Source of the DNA: Rhodovastum atsumiense
GTDB lineage: Bacteria > Pseudomonadota > Alphaproteobacteria > Acetobacterales > Acetobacteraceae
Reading direction: 5' to 3'
DNA: 64,000 nt
Assembly: GCA_026225115.1 (NCBI GenBank)
Contig: JAMFSE010000100.1
Span: 1-64,000 of the forward strand
Positions 1 through 8,636 of the stretch are shown piece by piece; within the stretch, counting starts at the first letter, position 1, and every line of letters starts with the position of its first letter. A program made the position numbers and the translations under genes. The notes under the pieces were generated by a model. That model was not told where the DNA came from. It searched no databases and saw only the letters and a list, made by a program, of their open reading frames with translations.

Positions 1-2
1 CC

Positions 3-1805
3 CGCCGACCGGACGTGCAGGTTGCCTACCAGCCAGGTGCGGCCGGCGTTGCCGGCAAGCGCGCCCGCCTGCCCTCGCCCTCCCGCCTGCTGGCAGCTCC
101 GGAGCTTGCCAAGCTCCGCGGCGCCGCCGATGCCATCGCCCTTCGCCTGCGCCATCACGACGACGCCTTGCACGCTGCCCGCGCCCCCGGCACCCGGGAC
201 GCCCGTGAAGCCTATGACGCGCTGGAGCAGGCCCGCATCGAAGTGCTCGGCGCCAACAACATGGCCGGCGTCCACGCCAACCTGCGCGGCAAGCTGAACG
301 AGGAATGCCAGACCGACGGCCTTGACCGCATGACCAAGCGCGACCAGCTGCCGCTCGCAACCGCCCTCTCCCTCCTCGCCCGCGAAAAAATGGACCCTGA
401 TGCCATCCCCGATTCCGCCCGCAGCATCCTCGACTTATGGCGCGACACGCTCGGTGAATCCGGCGAAGCCGCCCTTGCCGAACTCGCCGCCTCGCGCGCC
501 GACCAGACCGCCTACACCACCGCCGCCCGCAAACTGCTGGCCGCCCTCGACATGGCCGAAGCGGAATCGGAAGCCACCGACGAGGATGAAAACGCAGACA
601 GCGAACAGGGCGGCGAGGAAACCCCGCAGCAGGACAATTCCGAAAACGCCGATGGCGAAAGCCAGAGCCAGGAAGAATCCATGGCCGCGGCCCAGCCCGA
701 CAGCATGGAAGGCGACGCCCCCGAAGACGCCTCCGACGATGAGGGCGAAGGTGAGGAGAACGGCTCGGATTCCGAAGACAGCGCCGCCGCCCCGCAGCAG
801 CGCCGCAGTGCCGCCATCAGTGACGACACCAGCACCTACCGTGCCTTCTCACGCGCCAATGACGAGGAAGTAGACGCCGACAAACTCTGCGACCCGGAAG
901 AACTCAACCGCCTGCGCCAGCAACTCGACCAGCAGTTGCAGCACATGAACGCGGTCATCGCCAAGCTCGCCAACCGTCTGCAGCGCCGCCTGCTGGCCCA
1001 GCAAACCCGCGCCTGGGATTTCGACCTGGAAGAGGGCATGCTGGACTCCGCCCGGCTGTCGCGCATCATCGCCGACCCATTGCTGGCCCTTACGTACAAG
1101 CGCGAACGCGAAACCGAATTTCGCGACACTGTCGTTACCCTGCTGGTCGATAATTCCGGTTCCATGCGCGGCCGCCCGATTACCGTCGCCGCCATGTGCG
1201 GCGACATCCTGGCCCTCACGCTGGAGCGCTGCGGGGTAAAAGTAGAAATCCTCGGCTTCACCACCAGCGCCTGGAAAGGCGGCAAAAGCCGCGAGCGCTG
1301 GGTCGCCGCCGGCAAACCTGCCACCCCCGGCCGCCTCAACGACCTGCGCCACATCATCTATAAAGCCGCCGACACCCCCTGGCGCCGGGCCCGAAAAAAC
1401 CTCGGCCTGATGCTGCGCGAAGGCCTGCTCAAGGAAAACATCGACGGCGAAGCCCTGCTCTGGGCCTATCGCCGGCTACTGTCTCGCCCCGAACATCGCC
1501 GCATCCTGATGGTCATCAGCGACGGCGCCCCGGTCGATGATTCCACCCTCTCCGTCAACTCCGGCAACTATCTGGAACGCCATCTGCGCGACGTCATCCG
1601 CGAAATCGAAAGCCGTTCTTTGGTCGAACTGGTCGCCATCGGCATCGGCCACGATGTCACCCGCTACTACCGCCGCGCCGTCACCATCGTCGACGCCGAA
1701 GAACTCGGCGGTACGATGTTACGCAAACTAACCGAGCTCTTCGACGAAAACGAAGCCCAGGCCTGGTCCCGCCTATCCGCCGAACACGCCGCCGCCATCG
1801 CCTGA
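3..1805 (+). CDS. cobT: Cobaltochelatase subunit CobT (5' end outside window)
   Basis: CobT works with CobN and CobS in the ATP-dependent aerobic cobaltochelatase that inserts cobalt into hydrogenobyrinic acid a,c-diamide during cobalamin synthesis. The frame is open to the left edge and the residues before the first possible start (RPDVQVAY) match the family's internal PELEVAY-like region, so the true start lies upstream. Visible residues 185-260 form the acidic linker typical of CobT. A C-terminal von Willebrand A domain carries the metal-ion-dependent adhesion site DNSGS (about residues 379-383) followed by the conserved TSAWKGG and SDGAP blocks. Length and domain order fit the family. CobS would be expected just outside the left edge. 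Confidence 0.95.
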   Translation, partial: RRPDVQVAYQPGAAGVAGKRARLPSPSRLLAAPELAKLRGAADAIALRLRHHDDALHAARAPGTRDAREAYDALEQARIEVLGANNMAGVHANLRGKLNEECQTDGLDRMTKRDQLPLATALSLLAREKMDPDAIPDSARSILDLWRDTLGESGEAALAELAASRADQTAYTTAARKLLAALDMAEAESEATDEDENADSEQGGEETPQQDNSENADGESQSQEESMAAAQPDSMEGDAPEDASDDEGEGEENGSDSEDSAAAPQQRRSAAISDDTSTYRAFSRANDEEVDADKLCDPEELNRLRQQLDQQLQHMNAVIAKLANRLQRRLLAQQTRAWDFDLEEGMLDSARLSRIIADPLLALTYKRERETEFRDTVVTLLVDNSGSMRGRPITVAAMCGDILALTLERCGVKVEILGFTTSAWKGGKSRERWVAAGKPATPGRLNDLRHIIYKAADTPWRRARKNLGLMLREGLLKENIDGEALLWAYRRLLSRPEHRRILMVISDGAPVDDSTLSVNSGNYLERHLRDVIREIESRSLVELVAIGIGHDVTRYYRRAVTIVDAEELGGTMLRKLTELFDENEAQAWSRLSAEHAAAIA

Positions 1806-2211
1806 AGCAAGCGGTCGCTTTTTGAAAAAAGCTCCGCAAAAAACTTCTTTTAATCTGGGCCATGGACGTCGCAAAATCCCGGCATCGTAGGATGGGTGAG
1901 CGAAGCGTTACCCATCGCTCTCTTAGGGCAAGCCATATCGGGGTAGCAACGTCTTCCACCATGGTCGCAAAGGGCGCGGGCAGCCTGGCGACGATGGAGA
2001 TGAGGGGTTTAACCCGGGTGGATGCGGCTTGGGAGTCGCTATCCGACCCAAAGCCTGCACAGCTTTATACGCGCCCATCGACCGGACGTAGGGTGCGCAC
2101 CCCCACCTCCCCGGTGTCAGCTTACGCTTGCGGCAAAGCCGCTCTTTCATTACTCTTTGCCAACGCTTGCGAGATCGCTACAAGCGCGAAAGATAAATCG
2201 GGGAGGAAAAA
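1806..2211. other. Intergenic region, 406 bp, with repeat fragments
   Basis: No convincing gene is seen. The first 60 bases hold a degenerate copy of the AT-rich hairpin repeat found elsewhere in the window. Positions 1891-1916 form an imperfect palindrome whose 7-bp arms, GATGGGT and ACCCATC, enclose GAGCGAAGCGTT; such GGGT/ACCC palindromes are often interspersed repeats. The last bases (about 2200-2207, GGGGAGG) are the ribosome-binding site of the next gene. Confidence 0.5.
1808..1865. repeat. Degenerate copy of three-hairpin intergenic repeat
   Basis: An AT-rich hairpin with arms CGCTTTTT-like and AAAAAAGC is followed by CTTTTAATCTGGGCCATGG, a block that recurs at about 21363 and 51098. 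It lies directly after the cobT stop, so it may also act as a terminator. It is shorter and less perfect than the copies at 38952 and 51069. Confidence 0.5.
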
Positions 2212-3054
2212 TTGCGGCTTTGGCTTCGCGGGATGATCTTCGCTTTTGCGCTTTCAGGATGTGCGTCGGCCGGAAATATCGACCCCTCAGGCGGTCCAAA
2301 ATCTGTCAAGATCACAAGTTCCGGCGCGGAATTTTTTGCCGACACCCATCCGTTTTCATGGGCGGATTCTTTAAATGACGGATTGGGCAATGGGACCGGT
2401 GACACCTATATGAATCTGGTTATTCCCGGAATGCAGGCCGGCGATGACGGCAACTGGAGCGAAGATATCGCCGATCAGACTGAGGCGCTCCAACAGGATC
2501 CAAAAATGGATTCCGCGCATCTCGTACGCGCCAGCGCATATGAGGAAATAAATGAGCCTGAAAAAGCGATCGCGGACGCCACCGCCGTCATTCAAACGGA
2601 TCCCGCACCGCACGCCCCGGGAATGCTCGAAACCGCTTATTTGTTTCGCAGCCAGGCATATTTAAAAAAACACATGTATGGCGAGGCCTTGGCCGACGCG
2701 AATGAGGTTGTTTCATTGGATTCCAAATCCGCAGAGGCCTGGAACAGCCGCTGTTGGACGAAGGCAATAATGGGCAATTTAAGCGGCGCCCTCTCCGATT
2801 GTGACCAGTCGCTTCTTCTCGCTCCCAATGAATCAAATACGCGCGATTCGCGCGGGTTCGTCTACCTGAAAATGAAAAACTACGATGCCGCGATCGCCGA
2901 TTACAACGCCGCCCTCAGCCACGGCCGCAAAACCGCAAGCTCCCTCTACGGCCTCGGCCTAGCAAAACAAGCCAAAGGCGACCCGGGGGCCCAAGCAGAA
3001 TTCACCGCCGCCGAAAAACGCGACCCCCACATCGCCTCCAACTTCGGTACCTGA
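2212..3054 (+). CDS. TPR-repeat lipoprotein
   Basis: A 280-residue protein with a short hydrophobic N-terminus and a lipobox LSGC (residues 14-17), so it is probably lipid-anchored in the envelope. Residues about 80-280 are helical repeats of tetratricopeptide type, with repeated signatures such as EAWNSRCWTKAIMGNLSGAL and YLKMKNYDAAIADYNAAL. TPR proteins are scaffolds for protein contacts; the partner cannot be told. The start is TTG, chosen because GGGAGG lies just upstream; ATG at 2233 would leave a very short leader before the lipobox. It is a stand-alone gene and its codon use becomes more GC-rich toward the 3' end. Confidence 0.75.
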   Translation: MRLWLRGMIFAFALSGCASAGNIDPSGGPKSVKITSSGAEFFADTHPFSWADSLNDGLGNGTGDTYMNLVIPGMQAGDDGNWSEDIADQTEALQQDPKMDSAHLVRASAYEEINEPEKAIADATAVIQTDPAPHAPGMLETAYLFRSQAYLKKHMYGEALADANEVVSLDSKSAEAWNSRCWTKAIMGNLSGALSDCDQSLLLAPNESNTRDSRGFVYLKMKNYDAAIADYNAALSHGRKTASSLYGLGLAKQAKGDPGAQAEFTAAEKRDPHIASNFGT

Positions 3055-3465
3055 AGGATAAAACCAAACCCGGCGTCACGGCGATTCTCGCAAAAGCCAG
3101 GAAAGGAATGCCACGCCAAATGGCATCATTCGCCGGCGTATTCTCCGATCGACCCTGCCGCCATGATCGCGCAGCCCGGCACGAATAAAGCCGGCGCCTT
3201 CAGCGCGCATAGCAAAGCCATGAACGCCGCAACAATGATCATGCCATGCGCAAGCACACCCAACGGTGCCAACCCGGGAACGCTTCATCGCAATAAACGT
3301 CGATATCGTAACATGTCCGGCGCGCAGCCAGGTTGGCTTGCCGGTGATTGCGGCCGCGGCAATAAGCGGGGCCAGCACAAACAGCTTCCGCGGGCTGTCT
3401 GCCGGCTATTTCCTGCTGCAGTAGCCGCCGGATATTTCGCATTAAAGCCCTGAAATCCGGCCACC
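3055..3465. other. Intergenic region, 411 bp, with a probable gene remnant
   Basis: No intact gene is seen. The minus strand carries hydrophobic, coding-like stretches in two different frames (see the pseudogene entry at 3126-3378). The plus-strand open frame at 3163-3453 has no family resemblance and looks like a shadow. Confidence 0.4.
3126..3378 (-). pseudogene. Possible frameshifted small membrane-protein gene
   Basis: On the minus strand, the frame starting with GTG at 3378 reads a hydrophobic segment (LAPLIAAAAITGKPTWLRAGH...). From about 3285 a different frame reads a second hydrophobic segment (VLAHGMIIVAAFMALLCALK) followed by a short polar tail ending in EYAGE and stop at 3126. Read together across one frameshift they resemble a two-helix membrane protein. 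No known family was recognised and a sequencing error cannot be excluded. It lies downstream of the FMN reductase on the same strand. Confidence 0.3.
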
Positions 3466-4050
3466 CTAATACGGCGGCGCCTGCTTCGCACGCTGCGCCT
3501 TGGCAGCCTCGGTCCACCAGGCAAGGTCCGCGGCAAAGCGCGGAAACGCAGCCTCCAGTGCGGCGCCCGCAGCACCTGTCGGCACAGCTGCAGCATCAAG
3601 CGTCCCACCAATCGGCCCGGCCATCAGCGTGCTGGATATGACAACCATCCCCATCTCCGACAATATGCCATGCCAGGTAAGGTTCGACCGCGCACCGGCG
3701 AGCCGGCCGGCCGAGTAGCTTGCAATGGCCGCTGGCCGCCAGAACCATTCTTCCAGAAAATGATCGGTGAGGTTCTTCAGCCCCGGCTGCACGCCCCAAT
3801 TATATTCGCCCACGACAAATATGAATGACTCCGCCGCTTTTATCTTGGTGGCCAGCGCCTCCATCTGCGGCGGCGCCGTCCCCGGTGCATACTCCTTGTA
3901 CATCCGGTCGAGCAGCGGCAGTCCAATCGCCTTGGCGTCGATCAGCTCAGCAGCGACGCCGGTTTTTTTCAAACCCTCGACAATATACTCCGCCAGCCGG
4001 ATCCCCATGCGGTCCGATCGGTATGAGCCGTAAATTACCAGTGTGGACAT
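3466..4050 (-). CDS. NAD(P)H-dependent FMN reductase, flavodoxin-like
   Basis: A 194-residue protein of the NADPH-dependent FMN reductase family, which uses NAD(P)H to reduce bound FMN and often passes electrons to quinones or azo compounds in the cytoplasm. The N-terminal LVIYGSYRSDRMG matches the phosphate-binding loop, and GEYNWGVQPGLKN (about residues 81-93) matches the family signature EYN-S-PG-LKN that contacts the flavin ring. Length is typical. GAGG lies upstream of the ATG at 4050. The gene is divergent from the PhyH-type gene that follows. Confidence 0.85.
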   Translation of the reverse strand: MSTLVIYGSYRSDRMGIRLAEYIVEGLKKTGVAAELIDAKAIGLPLLDRMYKEYAPGTAPPQMEALATKIKAAESFIFVVGEYNWGVQPGLKNLTDHFLEEWFWRPAAIASYSAGRLAGARSNLTWHGILSEMGMVVISSTLMAGPIGGTLDAAAVPTGAAGAALEAAFPRFAADLAWWTEAAKAQRAKQAPPY

Positions 4051-4159
4051 CTCGCCTCCTTTTCATCTGTCAGAACCGCCGCCGCAAAATCCCTTGATCC
4101 ACCAGCCCGATCCAGCCCATAAAAACAACTCGCCACCTGAAGCTTGAGGAGTGCCGCTT

Positions 4160-5059
4160 ATGTCCCTGCTGCATCTGTCCAATGATTGCACGGAAGCCGC
4201 GGTGTCCGAAGCCCTGAAAACCCAAGGCTATGCCATCGTCGATGAACTCGTCCCGGCCGCGCTGATGGACCGCATCGCCGCCGAGATGGGTCCGCATATC
4301 GAAGCCACCCCCTATGGCCAGGACGCGTTCGTGGGCCAGCGCACGCGGCGCACCGGATCCATGATCGCCCGCTCCCCGGCATCCCGCGCGCTGATCATGC
4401 ACCCGCTCGCCATCGCCACGGCCAGGCATTTTCTCGGCCACGCCTCCACCTTTCAATTGCATCTCACCCAGGTTATCAGCGTCGAGCCGGACTCCCCGCC
4501 GCAGCCATTGCACCAGGACCAGCTCGCCTGGGATTTCTTCCCCTTCCCGGATGACTACCACGTCCAATGCAACATCCTCTGGGCCATGACGGATTACACC
4601 GAGGAGATGGGCGCCACCCGCGTCGTGCCGGGCAGCCAGTATCAGGCGCGCGGCAAAACCTACACGCAAGCTGACAGCCTGCCGGCGGTGATGAAGCGTG
4701 GCTCGGCGCTGTTCTACACCGGCAAGGTCTATCACGGCGCCGGCGCGAATGTGAGCGAAAAACTCCGCCAGGCCATCAACATCACCTATGCCGTCGGCTG
4801 GCTGCGGCAGGAGGAGAACCAGTTTCTCTCCACCCCGCTGGAGCTCGCCCGCACCCTGCCGGATGATTTGCTGCATGTGATGGGCTACCGGATGGGCTGC
4901 TTCGCGATGGGCTATGTGCGCGATTTCGAAGACCCGATGGTGGTCATCCGCGAACCCGCGAAGCGCGGCGTATTCGGCATCGGCATGACCCAGAAAAACG
5001 CCGGCGCCGATCATGCGATCAGCAGCCTGGTAGAACATCTGCACAAACATTCCGTTTAA
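4160..5059 (+). CDS. Phytanoyl-CoA dioxygenase (PhyH) family protein
   Basis: A 299-residue Fe(II)/2-oxoglutarate-dependent oxygenase of the PhyH family. The iron-binding facial triad is visible as HQD (H118, D120) and a distal YHGAGAN histidine (H192), with R203 in the position expected to bind 2-oxoglutarate. The family hydroxylates varied lipophilic or small substrates, so the substrate is unknown. ATG at 4160 is preferred over GTG at 4151 because GAGGAG sits eight bases before it. It stands alone; a second, diverged PhyH protein lies at 17974-18819. Confidence 0.85.
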   Translation: MSLLHLSNDCTEAAVSEALKTQGYAIVDELVPAALMDRIAAEMGPHIEATPYGQDAFVGQRTRRTGSMIARSPASRALIMHPLAIATARHFLGHASTFQLHLTQVISVEPDSPPQPLHQDQLAWDFFPFPDDYHVQCNILWAMTDYTEEMGATRVVPGSQYQARGKTYTQADSLPAVMKRGSALFYTGKVYHGAGANVSEKLRQAINITYAVGWLRQEENQFLSTPLELARTLPDDLLHVMGYRMGCFAMGYVRDFEDPMVVIREPAKRGVFGIGMTQKNAGADHAISSLVEHLHKHSV

Positions 5060-5512
5060 ATGCAGGACGGACAACGAGCGCCGCGCGCAATCCGCGGTCC
5101 TTTCGCAAAATCCGTTCGTTATTTATTCGATACGTTTCAATAACGTTATGCCAAAATGCATTTTTGAATGCCGGAAGAAAGCCGGGCATCCAATTTGCGA
5201 GAAGTCCAATACCACTCCAAACGACCTGCCCTGGCCCGGCGCATCCCGGACTTCACCAGAAAATATTCCGGTAATGTCAAGAATCCTCAACCTCCGGTCA
5301 AACCGCAGCTTCACGCAACTGGTACACTGCACCCCCAATTATTTTCATCCCATGCGTGCAAAACCCAGACGTGTTACTTTCCGATCTCAAAGCGGCAAAC
5401 AGCATGTTCAATACGAAAACGATATAATGCAGCACATAGATTACGCATTCGCGGGCAACTGCTTTCGCATTCTCCCGCCCCAAATTTCGTAATCCGGAAG
5501 GAACAAGAAACC
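5060..5512. other. Intergenic region, 453 bp
   Basis: No gene is supported; the open frames here have no family resemblance. At 5117-5145 the 7-bp arms CGTTATT and AATAACG form an inverted repeat, a possible terminator for the preceding gene. The segment is less GC-rich than its surroundings and ends with the lpxD ribosome-binding site GGAAGGAA at about 5497. Confidence 0.45.
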
Positions 5513-6577
5513 ATGCCGACACCGGCGCCGGAATCGCTTACAACTCCCGACATCACCGCGGACTCCCGCTTCTACAATCATTCCGGGCCATTCTCCGTGC
5601 GCCAGGTGGCAGCAGCCGTCGGCGGCAGCACCGCGGGGCTGGAGCGGCAGATTTCCGGGCTGGCGCCATTGAACGCAGCCTCCGCCACCGACCTCAGCTT
5701 CATCAACAGCCGCCGCTATCTCGCCTCTCTCAGCACCACCGACGCCGGCGCCGTCATCGTGGCCTCGGCGCTGGCCTATGCCGTCCCCACCGGCATCGAC
5801 GCCATCATCTGCGCCGATCCGGACGCTGCCTGGTCCATCGCCTCGGCCCTGTTTCACCCCAGGCCCCGCAGCGCCCCCGGCGTCCACCCCACCGCAAATG
5901 TCGCCGCCGGCGCCAGCGTGGACCCTAGCGCCGAAATCGGCCCCTTCGCCAATATCGAAGATGGCGCCAGTATCGGTGCAAACTGCCGCATCGGCGCTTA
6001 CACCCATATCGGCCCGGGCGTGCAGCTCGGCGTGGACTGCATCATCAACACCCATGTCAGCATCAACTACGCCATCCTCGGCAAGCGCTGCCGCATTTTT
6101 TCGGGCGTGCGCATCGGCGAAGACGGATTTGGCTTCACCGCCACCGCCACTGGTTTCGTCAGCGCCCCGCAGCTCGGCCGCGTCATCCTCGGCGATGATG
6201 TGGAAGTCGGCGCCAATTCCACCATCGATCGCGGCTCGGTCGCGGACACCGTCATCGGCGCTGGCACCCGCATCGATAATCTGGTGCAAATCGCGCACAA
6301 CGTCCGGCTGGGGCGCAACTGCGTCATCGTCGCCCAGGTCGGCATCGCCGGTTCCACCGTGCTTGAGGATTTCGTCCAGGTCGGCGGCCAGGCAGCACTT
6401 GCGCCGCATCTGCATATCGGCACCGGCGTGCAGATCGGCGCCCAGGCCGGGCTGATCGCGGACGCGCCCGCCCATGCCATTCTGCTCGGCAGCCCGGCGC
6501 AATCGCGGCAGGAATTCCTGCGCCAGGCCATCACCCTGAAACGCCTCAGCCGCCGCCCCAAACCGGAGCCTTCCTAG
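5513..6577 (+). CDS. lpxD: UDP-3-O-acylglucosamine N-acyltransferase LpxD
   Basis: LpxD adds the N-linked 3-hydroxyacyl chain to UDP-3-O-acyl-glucosamine in lipid A synthesis. The 354-residue protein has the family order: an N-terminal uridine-binding domain (to about residue 110), a left-handed parallel beta-helix of hexapeptide repeats (about 122-305), and a short helical C-terminus. H262 in QIAHNVRLGRN matches the catalytic histidine. The ATG at 5513 follows GGAAGGAA; the longer open frame from 5168 adds unrelated residues. It is isolated here, away from the usual bamA-fabZ-lpxA-lpxB group, so it could be either the sole copy or a paralogue. Confidence 0.92.
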   Translation: MPTPAPESLTTPDITADSRFYNHSGPFSVRQVAAAVGGSTAGLERQISGLAPLNAASATDLSFINSRRYLASLSTTDAGAVIVASALAYAVPTGIDAIICADPDAAWSIASALFHPRPRSAPGVHPTANVAAGASVDPSAEIGPFANIEDGASIGANCRIGAYTHIGPGVQLGVDCIINTHVSINYAILGKRCRIFSGVRIGEDGFGFTATATGFVSAPQLGRVILGDDVEVGANSTIDRGSVADTVIGAGTRIDNLVQIAHNVRLGRNCVIVAQVGIAGSTVLEDFVQVGGQAALAPHLHIGTGVQIGAQAGLIADAPAHAILLGSPAQSRQEFLRQAITLKRLSRRPKPEPS

Positions 6578-6643
6578 GGCAAAAGCGAAGCGTCGCATCC
6601 GGTCCGGATGGCGATCCCACCCCCATTGCGCTAGTCTCCGCGC

Positions 6644-7348
6644 ATGAACATCGCCGACTCCATCAAATCCGTCATCTCGCCGCCGCATAAGGCCGGCTAT
6701 CCCTTCATCCTGGGCGGCATCGTGGTCGCCGTGCTGGGCCTTCTGTTCTGGCACCCGCTCACCTGGCTTGGGCTGATTTTCACCTTGTTCTGCCTGTATT
6801 TCTTCCGCGACCCTGAGCGTGTCGCCCCGCCGCGCGCCAATGTCTTCCTGGCCCCGGCCGACGGGCTGGTCGTCAGCGTCGCGCCCGCCATCCCGCCCTT
6901 GGAACTCGGCCTGCCGCTGATCCCGCTGCCTTGCGTCGCCATTTTCCTCTCGGTGCTGGACGTTCACGTCAACCGTACCCCCATCGCCGGCACCGTCACC
7001 CGCATCGCCTACCATCCCGGCAAATTCCTCTCCGCCGCCGACGACAAGGCCTCCGATGAGAACGAGCGCAATTCGCTCGCCATAAAACTCCTGAATGGCC
7101 AGGAAATCGCTGTCGTCCAGATCGCCGGGCTGATCGCGCGCCGCATCGTCTGTGACGTCTCCGCCGGCCAGACCCTGTTCGCCGGCGAGCGTTTCGGCCT
7201 CATCCGCTTCGGCAGCCGCACCGACCTCTATCTGCCGGAAGGCACCACCCCTCTGGTCGCCCCCGGGCAGCGCATGATCGGCGGCGAAACCGTCATCGCC
7301 ACGCTCGATCCCAATTTTCCGAGCGATCCCATACTGGACACACTTTAG
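6644..7348 (+). CDS. psd: Phosphatidylserine decarboxylase proenzyme
   Basis: Psd converts phosphatidylserine to phosphatidylethanolamine at the inner membrane. The 234-residue chain is the short bacterial type: two hydrophobic N-terminal segments (about 20-52), the FFRDPER block, the LDVHVNR histidine motif (H108), and the self-cleavage site RFGSR with Gly190-Ser191, where the serine becomes the pyruvoyl group. It is followed after 8 bases by pssA, so the two steps from CDP-diacylglycerol to phosphatidylethanolamine are cotranscribed. Confidence 0.95.
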   Translation: MNIADSIKSVISPPHKAGYPFILGGIVVAVLGLLFWHPLTWLGLIFTLFCLYFFRDPERVAPPRANVFLAPADGLVVSVAPAIPPLELGLPLIPLPCVAIFLSVLDVHVNRTPIAGTVTRIAYHPGKFLSAADDKASDENERNSLAIKLLNGQEIAVVQIAGLIARRIVCDVSAGQTLFAGERFGLIRFGSRTDLYLPEGTTPLVAPGQRMIGGETVIATLDPNFPSDPILDTL

Positions 7349-7356
7349 GCCTCGCC

Positions 7357-8193
7357 ATGAGCGACTCCCCCAACCCCAAAATCATCCCGATTGGCCGCAA
7401 GAAACCGGCCCGCCGCCCGCGCCTTAGCGGCCAGAGTTTCAACAAAATGCTGCCGAATCTGATGACCCTGGTCGGGCTTTGCGTCGGCCTGTCCTCCATC
7501 CGCTTCGCGCTCGACGGCCGCTTCGGCAGCGCCGTCATCGCGGTCGCCGTCTCCGGCGCCATCGACGGGCTGGACGGCCGCCTCGCCCGGCTGTTGAAAG
7601 CCACCTCGCGCTTCGGCGCAGAATTCGACTCGCTGGCGGATTTCCTCTGCTTCGGCGTTGCCCCGGCGTTGATCATCTATCTCTGGTCATTGCAGGATTG
7701 GGGCGCCATCGGCTTTCTGCCGCCCTTGATGTACGCCTCCGCCATGGCGCTCCGCCTGGCCCGCTTCAACGCCGCGCTGGACACAGCACCCCCCGCCGCC
7801 TTTGCCTATAATTTCTTCACCGGCGTCCCGGCGCCGGCCGGCGCCGTGCTGGCGCTCTTCCCGCTTTTTGTCGGGCTGGAGGCCGATAAGATCCATCTCA
7901 TCTGGCTGCGCAGCGTCGTCGGTTTCCCGCTGTTCACCGGCGGCATCCTGGCCGGCGTCGCCGTTCTCTGCATCTCCACTTTGCCGATCTGGAGTTTCAA
8001 GAATTTCAAAATCCCGACCGCGGCGGTGCTGCCTTTGCTGCTCGGCGTCGTTGTCTTCGCCGCCGTCCTGCTGGCCGACCCTTATGGCGCCGGCGCGCTG
8101 GCCGGGCTCGCCTATATCGTCATGCTGCCGTTCAGTCTGCGCAGCTACCGCCGCCTGGCCCGCGAGGCCGAACTCCGCCGCGTCCCGGAATAA
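7357..8193 (+). CDS. pssA: CDP-diacylglycerol--serine O-phosphatidyltransferase
   Basis: PssA makes phosphatidylserine from CDP-diacylglycerol and serine. The 278-residue membrane protein carries a perfect CDP-alcohol phosphotransferase motif, DG-x2-AR-x8-G-x3-D-x3-D, at residues 73-95 (DGRLAR...GAEFDSLAD), in which the aspartates bind metal and substrate. About seven to eight hydrophobic segments follow. It is the second gene of the psd-pssA operon and supplies the Psd substrate. Confidence 0.94.
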   Translation: MSDSPNPKIIPIGRKKPARRPRLSGQSFNKMLPNLMTLVGLCVGLSSIRFALDGRFGSAVIAVAVSGAIDGLDGRLARLLKATSRFGAEFDSLADFLCFGVAPALIIYLWSLQDWGAIGFLPPLMYASAMALRLARFNAALDTAPPAAFAYNFFTGVPAPAGAVLALFPLFVGLEADKIHLIWLRSVVGFPLFTGGILAGVAVLCISTLPIWSFKNFKIPTAAVLPLLLGVVVFAAVLLADPYGAGALAGLAYIVMLPFSLRSYRRLAREAELRRVPE

Positions 8194-8262
8194 ATGCAAT
8201 CTTTAATTTGTAGACTTGTCTGATCTCTGCGTTTACTTGCAAAGTAACAAAAGGAAACAGGC

Positions 8263-8421
8263 ATGAACGATCCAAAGGCAGCCCCGGCAAAAACCAGGCT
8301 CGACTGGTCAAAGCTTCTCGGTTTCGATCAGGTCAAGAACGTCGACCTCAATGAATTGCGGCTCACCGATCTCGGATTCTCCAAAATCGGCGCCAAAAGC
8401 TGCACCCCGCCACCGGCTTAG
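8263..8421 (+). CDS. Small putative precursor peptide A1 (52 aa)
   Basis: A 52-residue peptide starting at ATG 8263 behind AAGGAAAC. It has a polar N-terminus, then TRLDWSKLLGFDQ, a variable middle, and DLGFSKIGAKSCT near the C-terminus, ending in PPPA. The next small gene repeats this design, with the identical 13-residue DLGFSKIGAKSCT block. Directly downstream are an HExxH protein of peptide-hydroxylase type and an ATP-grasp-like protein. The conserved N-terminal part could be a leader and the C-terminal block a core, as in ribosomally made, modified peptides. That role is inference; no known precursor family was recognised. Confidence 0.7.
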   Translation: MNDPKAAPAKTRLDWSKLLGFDQVKNVDLNELRLTDLGFSKIGAKSCTPPPA

Positions 8422-8436
8422 TAAGGAGAGACGAAT

Positions 8437-8604
8437 TTGGACGATCCAAGGGCGAACAAAACCCGGCTCGATTGGTCAAAATTGCTGGGCTTCGACCAGA
8501 TCAAAATTGCCGGTCACGCTCAGCTGACTCTCTCCGATCTCGGATTCTCGAAAATAGGCGCCAAGTCCTGCACGCGGTTGCGGCCGGATTCCGACCCGCG
8601 CTAA
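8437..8604 (+). CDS. Small putative precursor peptide A2 (55 aa)
   Basis: A 55-residue peptide whose TTG start at 8437 is placed by AAGGAGAG eight bases upstream; no ATG is available. It shares TRLDWSKLLGFDQ and DLGFSKIGAKSCT with the peptide encoded 15 bases upstream, but has a different middle (IKIAGHAQLTLS) and a longer charged tail (RLRPDSDPR). This is a tandem duplication in which both ends of the peptide are conserved and the middle and tail vary. It precedes the HExxH gene by 32 bases and is probably cotranscribed with it. Function is inferred from context only. Confidence 0.7.
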   Translation: MDDPRANKTRLDWSKLLGFDQIKIAGHAQLTLSDLGFSKIGAKSCTRLRPDSDPR

Positions 8605-8636
8605 CCGCGGGACGGACCCACTAACCACCGCCTGCA

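Noticed and set aside
5441-7015. Long minus-strand open frame (524 codons) opposite lpxD and psd
   Set aside because: Its product is rich in Gly, Ala, Asp and Arg without family motifs; it is the antisense shadow of GC-rich genes on the other strand.
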